64,000 bases of DNA from Misgurnus anguillicaudatus. Lineage: Eukaryota > Chordata > Actinopteri > Cypriniformes > Cobitidae. The notes under the pieces were generated by a model. It saw nothing but the letters and a program-made list of their open reading frames with translations, was not told where the DNA came from and did no database searches. The stretch spans positions 40,414,501-40,478,500 of the forward strand of contig NC_073339.2 in the NCBI RefSeq assembly GCF_027580225.2, read 5' to 3'. The position numbers and the translations under genes were made by a program. Shown in pieces: positions 25,501 through 32,220 of the stretch (positions within the stretch are counted from its first letter, which is position 1; each line of letters opens with the position of its first letter).

Positions 25501-27738
25501 ACCACCATCATGAGTGGTACCTGGTGGGGTCTTCTGCTGTTGTAGCCCATCCGCCTCAAGGTTGTGCGTGTTGTGGCTTTACAAATGCTTTGCTGCATAC
25601 CTCGGTTGTAACGAGTGGTTATTTCAGTCAAAGCTGCTCTTCTATCAGCTTGAATCAGTCGGCCTATTCTCCTCTGGTCAACACTTAACAGCTGTGTTTT
25701 ATTCACCATAAAGCACAGCTATATGACCACTGCACCTTTCTGTGTATCAAGGCACAACACCCTCAGCAACATAAACATTAAAGATCACCCACACCATCGC
25801 CCACATTCTGTTGCTGTTTACAGTCGGTCAGGAACTACTTTTTCCAGCGGAAGGAAGGCTTTTAGTGATTTTTCTTCACGTAAGTTGCATTGATGATTAA
25901 TTTTTGCTTTAATATGTGTATTTTGTGGTAACCTTTTTTAAAAGCAACAAGGTATGGCTAGTTCTGTACTGTGTGAATAATGATGACTGAAGGGGCAGCA
26001 TGCATTACTTTTTGAATTTTTTACATTTTTTACAGCCTAGCCTCTCATACCTGCTTACATACTTTCATAATGACCGGTCATTATACTAAAAGTATGGGAC
26101 AAAGGTCAAACAAAAAAATCTAAGAATTAAAAACTAGACGTTCTCAACTGTACAAGTACATTTTTATCAAAACATTACCTTTTCTGCTTATATCCTTAAT
26201 AAACGGAGAAAGCGCGAGAACAAAATCAGGAGCATATCCCATATTCTGAAAGAAAAATGGATGAAGTGTCAGAACTATATGTTCATTCTCTGCAGAAATG
26301 TTGTATTGCATGTAAAGATCTGTCTTTGTCTATAATGTCAACACTTATAATAATAATAAAATTATTATTATCATTCAGTATCTGATTTTCCATTACATGT
26401 CGACACAGATAAAATGGTCAATAAACAAGTCTAAACATTTAAAAAAAAAAATAAGGGAAAATTATATTTATTTTATTCACGTCAAACTTTATCTATATAG
26501 CTGGACAAATCTGACTATACATTAAAGGAAACACATCATGAAAATCTGACTTTTTTCATGTTTAAGTGCTATAATTGGGTCCTCAGTGCTTCTATCAATC
26601 TAGAAAATGTAAAAAAAGAACAACCCAGTAACTTAATTTTGGTAAACCATTCTCTGCAAGCCATTGACATTTGGCTCCCTTTGTGATGTCAGAAGGGGAT
26701 AATACCGCGCCTTAATCTACACTATCCAACCACTGCACAATACATTTGCATACAAAAGGACACATGCAAAAACAGTGTTGGTATTTTGAGCTAAAACTTC
26801 ACATACATACTCTGGGGACACCAAAAATGTGTTTAACATAAAGTTTTGTGAAATGTCCCTTTAAGTACGCACTAGGGATGCATATCAATTAATCGCGATT
26901 AATCTATAGCAGAATAAAAGTTTTTGTTTACATCATATATGTGTGTGTACTGTGTATAATAATTATGTATATATAAATATGCACACATGCATGTATAATT
27001 TTAAGAAAAATATATATTTATATATTAAGTATTTATATTTATATATAATATAAATTATACATAAATATACAAATGTATATACACATGTAAACATTGCTTA
27101 AATATATACATGCATGTGTGTGCATTTAACTATACAAAGTTATTATATACAGTACACACACATATATGATGTAAACAAAAACTTTTATTCTGCTATAGAT
27201 TAATCGCGATTAATTGATATGCATCCCTAGTACGCACAGCTTTATTTGCACATTCAATGTTTTTTGTGTAAGATGGGAGAAGAACTTACAGGTGCTTTAG
27301 CTTTGGCAGCAGTGAGCAGGGACATAGTGATTTCAGACAGATAATCAAACACAAGGAAGTCCAATTTTCCACCATATACAAGCTGAGGAACTGCATAGAA
27401 AAGATGAAAAAGACTTTGAAAAGTTTGATTAGTCTGACATCTAGCGGTGATTAAATGTCATGATACGTTACGGTTGATCAGTAGTGTTTTGTCGAAGTAC
27501 CTGAGGTTGCAGTGTCACCCCAAAACCCCGACGCACATCCTATACGTACTGTTTTACGAGACGATGAAGCGTAACGCCTGCCGTCGCTTCTTTGTCGTGA
27601 CTCTTTTACAAAACATCTGACAGTACTTGCAGACTTTATGAAATTATGTGAATACAAAACATTATTTCGACAGAAAAACAATGTTGAGTTTGAATAAACC
27701 CGATGCAAACTCCCAGGTATCCGCGTTAGATTCGTCAT
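4555..27738 (-). CDS. AtuA-family protein (acyclic terpene utilisation AtuA / DUF1446), putative mitochondrial, 20 exons
   Basis: Exons in transcript order: 27738-27501, 27390-27290, 26245-26179, 24550-24420, 24199-24111, 23997-23898, 23758-23715, 23481-23404, 20222-20026, 17005-16941, 16803-16697, 15905-15803, 15723-15624, 13860-13821, 13710-13659, 13245-13122, 9314-9231, 7789-7666, 6705-6615, 4629-4555. All phases fit and give 669 aa. Family motifs appear in order: [13 protein letters not shown] (about 65-76), [77 protein letters not shown], then a C-terminal domain with [14 protein letters not shown] and [12 protein letters not shown]. The first 45 residues are basic with no acidic residue, like a mitochondrial presequence (inference). 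An in-frame Met at 27816 would add 26 residues. AtuA is known from bacterial acyclic-terpene catabolism, but its reaction is not established. One donor (after 23404) is GG, not GT. Residues about 513-545 form a Pro/Ser/Glu-rich linker unlike the rest. Confidence 0.9.
4861..5940. repeat. direct repeat flanking a hAT-like element in AtuA intron 19
   Basis: Segments about 4878-5107 and 5733-5930 are diverged direct copies, sharing runs such as TTGGTTCTTGTCACA and GAGCGCGCATACCGCA. Between them, about 5112-5714, lies a different element whose ends read TGATGGG and CCCATCA, with many TTCGAA-type motifs inside, as in hAT-like non-autonomous elements. Confidence 0.5.
7820..8470. repeat. dispersed repeat, copy 1 (AtuA intron 17)
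   Basis: A block of about 650 bp recurs in inverted orientation at about 30110-30690. The shared landmarks, in mirrored order, are the GACGCAGCGTCTC and CGCTGCATCAC motifs, a CTCTCACTTGAAAT-type run and a segment ending in a CACACATTGG / CCTTAGTT-type boundary. No transposase-like coding was seen. Confidence 0.6.
9622..10274. mobile_element. long-hairpin non-autonomous element (TTAAAGGGACATTCCAC family), copy 1
   Basis: The two halves are inverted copies of each other across nearly the whole length: the left arm begins TTAAAGGGACATTCCACTTT and the right arm ends AGTGTCCCTTTAA. It sits inside an older repeat made of AGCTGGT-type units (about 9480-9620 and 10275-10345), so it inserted into another repeat. 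Related copies are at 17168-17480 and 36451-36844. Confidence 0.75.
10404..10452 (+). repeat. SINE tail fragment
   Basis: The run TTATGCATTTGGCAGACGCT followed by TTTATCCAAAG matches the tail region of the tRNA-derived cyprinid SINE seen at 63.4 kb. Confidence 0.5.
12504..12991. mobile_element. MITE with TTAAAG-GCACCTAT ends, copy 1
   Basis: Ends are inverted: TTAAAGAGCACCTATTGTC on the left and AATAGGTGCACTTTAA on the right. A second copy in the opposite orientation is at 20370-20888. Both lie in AtuA introns. Confidence 0.65.
14401..14882. mobile_element. MITE (TTAAAGGGGACATAT family), largest copy in the AtuA gene
   Basis: Begins TTAAAGGGGACATAT and ends with the inverted form GTCTTCTTTAA. 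Shared internal run: TAATTGGGTCCCCAGTGCTT. Other copies: 26522-26864, 28982-29112 (short), 40150-40326 (partial) and 56623-57186. Confidence 0.7.
14957..15440. repeat. dispersed repeat with AAATCCACCC motif, copy 1
   Basis: Shares the run CCCCATTAAACCAAAGCAGT and flanking sequence with a copy at 29743-29960. No coding is visible. Confidence 0.5.
17168..17480. mobile_element. partial long-hairpin element (TTAAAGGGACA family), copy 2
   Basis: Starts TTTAAAGGGACACACCAC and carries the same internal landmarks as the 9.6 kb copy (CATTGAATCTGATTAGACCA, TTGACTCTTCTGTAGTTAC). The right arm is missing or replaced. Confidence 0.6.
18100..18558. mobile_element. hAT-type non-autonomous element with 8-bp target duplication
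   Basis: Inverted ends TAGTGATGCACCGAT and ATCGGTGCATCCCTA enclose a CGGTATCGGCC-rich interior. The flanks carry the perfect 8-bp duplication TATAATAT at 18092-18099 and 18559-18566, the hallmark of hAT insertion. It lies in AtuA intron 9, between exons 10 and 9. No transposase is encoded. Confidence 0.85.
18886..19181. mobile_element. MITE (TTAAAGCAACACTAAAGAG family), copy 1
   Basis: Left end TTAAAGCAACACTAAAGAGT; right end the inverted form with TGTTGCTTTAA. It is nested inside a GC-rich repeat whose halves (18775-18885 and 19182-19245) flank it. Other copies: 46124-46445 and 58766-59088. Confidence 0.75.
20370..20888. mobile_element. MITE with TTAAAG-GCACCTAT ends, copy 2
   Basis: Opposite-orientation copy of 12504-12991. 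The right end reads AATAGGTGCTCTTTAA. It is followed by a short SINE tail fragment with GCATCTGCCAAATGCATAAA. Confidence 0.65.
21083..21559. mobile_element. hAT-type element with 8-bp target duplication and a nested MITE
   Basis: Inverted ends CAGTGGTTCTCAAACTT and AGTTTGAGAACCACTG. The perfect 8-bp duplication CCGTAATG lies at 21075-21082 and 21560-21567. The interior contains a second element (about 21195-21409) with its own inverted ends, AAAGGCGGAGTCCACGATG and CATGGACTCCGCCTTTAA. Confidence 0.88.
21195..21409. mobile_element. MITE (AAAGGCGGAGTCC family), copy 1, nested
   Basis: Inverted ends built on GGCGGAGTCCA / TGGACTCCGCC. It lies within the 21083-21559 hAT element. A near-identical copy, about 225 bp, is at 50778-50999 in the fgb-rnf175 spacer. 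Confidence 0.8.
22332..23249. mobile_element. 918-bp terminal-inverted-repeat element, copy 1
   Basis: Begins GGGTGATTCTCACGAAA and ends TTTCGTGAGAATCACCC, perfect inverted termini of about 17 bp. A second copy of 698 bp at 60357-61054 has the same order but lacks a block near the left end. The interior repeats the motif ATTACCGCAA / TTGCGGTAATGA in both orientations. It may have a 4-bp flank duplication ATAC. No long open frame. Confidence 0.75.
23397..23481 (-). other. AtuA-family exon 8 with non-GT donor
   Basis: The exon opens after CTGTAG and reads [12 protein letters not shown]...HTVPDW. It must join exon 9 (starting 20222, [10 protein letters not shown]) in phase 2 to keep the frame. 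That puts the exon end at 23404, followed by GGATAACC rather than GT. The eight bases GGGATAAC occur both at the exon 8 end and at the exon 9 acceptor, so the exact junction can slide, but no position gives GT-AG. The simplest reading is a single T-to-G change in the donor, or a sequencing error. Confidence 0.7.
25055..25690 (-). mobile_element. Tc1/mariner element relic
   Basis: Left end CTCACCTAAAGGATTATTAG is the terminal repeat of a common cyprinid Tc1-like element. The minus strand holds two broken transposase pieces: 25160-25477 with the catalytic-core motifs [10 protein letters not shown] and [11 protein letters not shown], and 25497-25709 with part of the N-terminal helix-turn-helix region. 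The middle of the gene and the right terminal repeat are deleted, so it cannot move by itself. It lies in AtuA intron 3, inserted next to a fragment of the 26.9 kb repeat. Confidence 0.85.
26522..26864. mobile_element. MITE (TTAAAGGGGACATAT family), copy
   Basis: Begins ATTAAAGGAAACACATCATG and ends AAATGTCCCTTTAA. Directly followed by the unrelated element at 26872. Confidence 0.6.
26872..27230. mobile_element. AT-rich palindromic element with 6-bp flanking repeat
   Basis: Arms of about 75 bp are inverted copies, starting CTAGGGATGCATATCAATTA and ending with its mirror. The interior is (TG)n/(TATA)n-rich. The flanks share TACGCA (26866-26871 and 27231-27236), a likely target duplication. 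A fragment of one arm is also found at 25027-25055. Confidence 0.75.
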
Positions 27739-27937
27739 GCTTGACAAATGCGTTTCTTTATGTATTTGTTTAAGATTTCTGTCTGTTATAAACTTGCAGC
27801 AAATCCGAAGTGTCAAAGATTCATTCTTGTGCTACACAAATTTACATCCGTGTAGGATAAATCGTTGACTTATTGTTCCCACACATCAGGAGGAGGAGTG
27901 TTCGACTTTATGCGGTGCTGCGCAGATGGATCTGTTT

Positions 27938-28012
27938 ATGACATCAAAGTACCGCGATAGCGAGTCGAGAGCTTTGCTGTGTGATTTCTCTCACGGTACT
28001 TTGATGTCATCG
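27938..28012. repeat. short hairpin repeat near the AtuA 5' end
   Basis: Inverted arms GACATCAAAGTACCG and CGGTACTTTGATGTC. A related unit (GGTACTTTGACGTCAT) lies in the element at 54862-55153. Confidence 0.6.
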
Positions 28013-28386
28013 GTTTACGCAGCAGGGAATGAAGTAGAACACACACATAAGGATCGACAAAGATGCGCTATATGTATAGTATATCACATTGCAACGTGTA
28101 GTTTTAAAGTTATCTTACTGAACTTATGATATGTATCATTTTATGTATTTTTTATTTAGTCGTGTTTGTTTATTACACTAAGAAAAGTGAGTATGGGTAT
28201 TGTACTATTGAATTGAGACTCTGACGCTCCTTTACTTTGATTATATCCTTTATTATTCATATTTAATCAGCATTAGTGTTAAATGTGATTTATGTGTTTT
28301 TGATTCTCCTTTTTCTGGTGCTGTAAAGACTTGAGCGTGCACATATGGTCTCATTTTAGCAGTCATGCTGGATGATTTACATCTAT

Positions 28387-28576
28387 AGTGATGGGCAGTC
28401 CGGCTCTTTCCATTGATTCGGCTCTTTTGGCTCAAGCTCCGGCTCTACATTTTAGTGATGGCAGTCCGGCTCTTTTCATAGATTCGGCTCTCCTGGATCG
28501 GCTTCCTTAGAAGAGCCGGCTCACCTGCCTGCGTCTGAAGATTAGGCTCTGATCCTTTGCGAACGACCCATCACTA
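28387..28576. mobile_element. 190-bp hAT-type MITE with 8-bp target duplication
   Basis: Inverted ends AGTGATGGGC and CCCATCACT around a GC-rich core with repeated CCGGCTCTT units. Flanked by the perfect 8-bp duplication ACATCTAT at 28379-28386 and 28577-28584. Confidence 0.85.
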
Positions 28577-28981
28577 ACATCTATGTCACAAGGTCAGTGT
28601 GGTACCTCTTTGGTTGCCTTTCTCTGCCTGAGCAAATGTAAGTCTCCCACTGTATTGAAAAAATTCACCTGTATCTATTGTTTTGGGAACAAGGCAGACT
28701 CTTGTGAGCATCTTCATCTTGAAATGCATGCATGTTTCTCTTCTCTGTTTTTCTTCCATTTTCTCTTTGTTATTGAATCCAGATAAACAAGGTGGCAACC
28801 CAGCTGTGACCATCAATGCTGATTTTAGACATAGGTAATCGTGTTCAGAACCTATACCGAGAAACTATCTTGCATACTGATCATTTTTGTACGCAGAAGA
28901 AAACCTTGTTTGAAAACTTTCCAATTTTATCGGTGCTGAAAACCAATCCGAAACCTGCACTCACTGATTCGCTGATCTCTA

Positions 28982-29112
28982 TTAAAGGGGACATATCATT
29001 CAAATTTGACTTTTTCCTTTTTTAAGTGTTATAATTAGGTCCACAGTGCTTTTATCAACCTAGAAAATGTGAAAATGAAAAACCCAGTTTTGGTAAACCA
29101 TGTCCCCTTTAA
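28982..29112. mobile_element. MITE (TTAAAGGGGACATAT family), short copy
   Basis: Begins ATTAAAGGGGACATATCAT and ends ATGTCCCCTTTAA. It has a large internal deletion compared with the 14.4 kb copy. Confidence 0.65.
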
Positions 29113-29742
29113 CTATTGCTGTGTGAAAATGTAAAGCAGTATTTCGCTTATGAATGCCTCCTTGAATACTAAAGCTGAGTGGTGATGCTGACAGCTTGTT
29201 TGCTTAAAATACATTGATATGATCCTGTTGCTGTCCTTTGCCTTCAGTGTACAAATCACTTAATGATTCACCCTGTCAGGAAAAGGTACTAGCAACCAAA
29301 TGAAAAACTCTGTAATCAAAGTTCAAATGTGTTAAATGTTCACCAAATGTGACCCTTTATGAAAAACACAGCTAAATTCGTTTTTTTTTTTGTGATTTAC
29401 TTTGTTTGCATAAAATCATATTTTATTATATAAAGAACATTCTAACCTTGATATCTTTAATATTGGCTAAGTGAGGTCATATCAAAGATTGACTGATGTT
29501 TTTATATCATTACAGTGGTAACGAAACTTTACTTGAATCATCTTCCGTCATATAGATTCTTTCTACAGAATGTAAGTATTTATGTAAAGTTTGTGGCCAT
29601 TGACATAATTTGGGTTTATTGAAAGCACATGGTTGCCAGTGTGTTTTTACCTCACCAATAGACATGATTTACTCATGTAAGACTCATAAGACCAAAGATC
29701 ATGTTCAGGGTTGTTCTCTTCCAAATGTTGGTTTGTACTCAT

Positions 29743-29960
29743 GTAAAGGGCGCCTATTATGCAAAGTCCACTTTTACAAGGTGTTTGGACATAATGTGTA
29801 TTGGCAGTGTGTGAACACAACCACTCTATGATAAAAAAAATCCACCCACTCCTTGTTTTTTTGAATCCCCATTAAACCAAAGCAGTCTTATTAGACATGC
29901 CGTTTTGATGCTCTTATCAATGTGAGGTCACATTGATAAGGCCCCGCCCACTTACACTCC
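29743..29960. repeat. dispersed repeat with AAATCCACCC motif, copy 2
   Basis: Shares its core with 14957-15440 and adds a left end starting TAAAGGGCGCCTATTATGC. Confidence 0.5.
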
Positions 29961-30109
29961 TGCATTACCATAGTATCCACCCTCAGCGAGTTGTACTCTG
30001 TCCACTAGATACTATTGTCTGGGGGGATCCAAGGCCTGGGAAGTTGAAAATATACATATATAGATGCAGGTCATTAAAAGTGCTTGAATGTATTTTATGC
30101 AAGAAGTTT

Positions 30110-30690
30110 TCTGGAAAAAAATCCATATTATTCCCTGTGTAGTGTAGGATAATATCATATAAGTTCTAGACTGTTTAAGCACACATGCTAAACTGTTCGC
30201 TTTAAATGCTTATATCTTCTGTATGCGAATGTTGATTCATACCAAAATGCTTTTTTGCATAGTTGTGTTTCACACATGAAAACGTCTCGTGTTGCGTATG
30301 TAACTGTTATTCCCTGAGAAGGGAACAAGACGCTGCGTCTCACTTGCAATACTTCCTGCATCCCAGTAACACCGTCTTTGGGAATATTTCAGATAGCGAT
30401 ATACTGCCTGGCTCCCGCGTCACCCTGTCTTTGTCGTTAAGCCTCACCATTGGTTGAATTTAATATACACATTCAGACGCACTTACCCCTGGAGGTGTCC
30501 CCAAAGTGTCACCTTGTGATGCAGCGCGAGTTCCCTCGAAAGGGAACTGTAACAATGTATCTTAAAAGGTAACACGATGTAACCTTGCTCTCACTTGAAA
30601 TGTGTCCCCACATTAAGTCCTTGAATTTGAGGTTACTGGACCTGGAAAATCCTAGAAAGATCCTTGAATTTAAAGTTAACTAAGGTGTGG
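30110..30690. repeat. dispersed repeat, copy 2 (inverted relative to 7.8 kb)
   Basis: Inverted copy of 7820-8470. Both copies retain an open stretch of about 50 codons in the matching frame (8061-8246 minus, 30263-30457 plus), but there is no known domain. Confidence 0.55.
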
Positions 30691-30723
30691 GAACCCTCTA
30701 AAAAGGCCATAATAGGTGCCTTT

Positions 30724-31033
30724 TAAAGGGATAGTTCACGCAAAAATTAAAAATCTGTCATCATTTACTCACCTTCAAGTTGTTACAAACCTGTATAAAT
30801 GTCTTTGCTCTGCTGAACACAAAAGCGGATATTTTGAGCAGGAAACACTGAGCACCGTTGACTTCCATAGTAGGACAGAAAAATACTGTGTAAGTCTATG
30901 GTGCTTCAAAACAGGTTACAAACACTGCTCAAAATATATTTCTATGTGTTCAGCAGAACAAATAAATGTATCCAAATGTGATAGTGAGTGAATGATGACC
31001 TAATTGTCATTTTTAACTGAACTATCCCTTTAA
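30724..31033. mobile_element. MITE (AAAGGGATAGTTCACCC family), copy 1
   Basis: Ends TTAAAGGGATAGTTCAC and AACTATCCCTTTAA are inverted. Second full copy at 48066-48352; degraded copies near 33430-33655 and 54590-54800. Confidence 0.75.
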
Positions 31034-31941
31034 AGGAATAGTCAGTTTTCTTAAAAGAAAAATCCAGATAATTTACTCACCACCATGTCATCCAAAATGT
31101 TGATGTCTTTCTTTGTTTAGTCGACAAGAAATTATGTTTTTTGAGGAAAACATTGCAGGATTTTTCTCATTTTAATGGACTTTAATGGACACCAACACTT
31201 AACACTTAACTCAACATGTAACAGTTTTTTTCAACGGAGTTTCAAAGGACTATAAACGATCCTAAACGAGGCATAAGGGTCTTATCTAGTGAAACTATTG
31301 TCATTTTTGACAAGACAAATAAAAATATGCACTTTTAAACTACAACAACTCATATTCCTCCAGTCCTGAAAGCGTCAGCGTGACCTCACGCAATACGTCA
31401 TGACGTCAAGAGGTCACAGAGGACGAATGCGAAACTCCGGCCCAGTGTTTACAAGTGTGTTGAAAGAGGACCGTTCCGACGTTGTTGTATGTGGAATGAT
31501 ACTAATTAATGTCTTTGTGTCAGTTTATTGTTTAAAATGTGCGTTTTATATATGTAACACGTAACATCCCTACGTCACTACGCATTTACGTTAGGTCGCG
31601 CTGGACCGGACCTAGACGAAAAATTGTGGTTTAAAAGTGCATATTTTTTTATTTTTCTTGTCAAAAATGACAATCGTTTCGCTAGATAAGACCCTTATGC
31701 CTCGTTTGGGATCATTTATATTCCTTTGAAACTCCGTTGAAAAAAACTGTTACGTGTTGAGTTAAGTGTTAAGTGTTGGGGTCCATTAAAGTCCATTAAA
31801 ATGAGAAAAATCCTGCAATGTTTTCCTCAAAAAACATAATTTCTTCTCGACTGAACAAAGTAAGACATCAACATTTTGGATTACATGGTGGTGAGTAAAT
31901 TTTCTGGATTTTTCTTTTAAGAAAATGGACTGTTCCTTTAA
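31031..31941. mobile_element. long-hairpin element (TAAAGGAATAGTCAGT family), copy 1
   Basis: About 900 bp whose halves are inverted copies: left arm TAAAGGAATAGTCAGTTTTC, right arm ending CTGTTCCTTTAA. It abuts the preceding MITE, so the shared TTTAAAG may mark insertion of one into the end of the other. A related copy is at 57484-58270. Confidence 0.75.
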
Positions 31942-32058
31942 GTTAAATCATATTTGAGCGTCAATTCTCAGACAAGCACCTTGCTTCCCGTAATCCAGTT
32001 AATAGCAGAAGAGAGTTATGCAATTGTGTCCGTTTGTCTATCTTCTTTTTTTTATTCC

Positions 32059-32070
32059 GGACAAAGGCCA
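32059..32070 (+). promoter_or_regulatory. candidate HNF4 site upstream of fga
   Basis: GGACAAAGGCCA is close to the HNF4 direct-repeat-1 consensus and lies about 150 bp before the fga start codon, fitting liver expression. A weaker HNF1-like sequence, GTTGATCAATCAG, is at 32149-32161. No clear TATA box was seen. Confidence 0.35.
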
Positions 32071-32220
32071 GCCTGTCAAACATCTTTTCCAGTATTTCTA
32101 AAATGTGGGGGCTGGTGACTCTGACTATGGTCAATAATGAGTCAGTCTGTTGATCAATCAGAAGGGTTCAAATGGGTAAGTGAGCAGTGAAGGTCTGTAT
32201 TCTGCACAGAGGAACCAAAG

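Larger units (their letters stand above)
27739..32220. other. spacer between the AtuA-family gene and fga
   Basis: The two genes are divergent here. No further exon was recognised; in particular no fgg exon. The space is filled by repeats: a hairpin at 27938-28012, a hAT element at 28387-28576, MITEs at 28982-29112 and 30724-31033, dispersed repeats at 29743-29960 and 30110-30690, and a long hairpin at 31031-31941. Confidence 0.7.

Noticed and set aside
27926..28129. 67-codon plus-strand frame at the divergent AtuA/fga spacer
   Set aside because: Part of it is a palindromic hairpin shared with the element at 54.9 kb; no recognisable protein.
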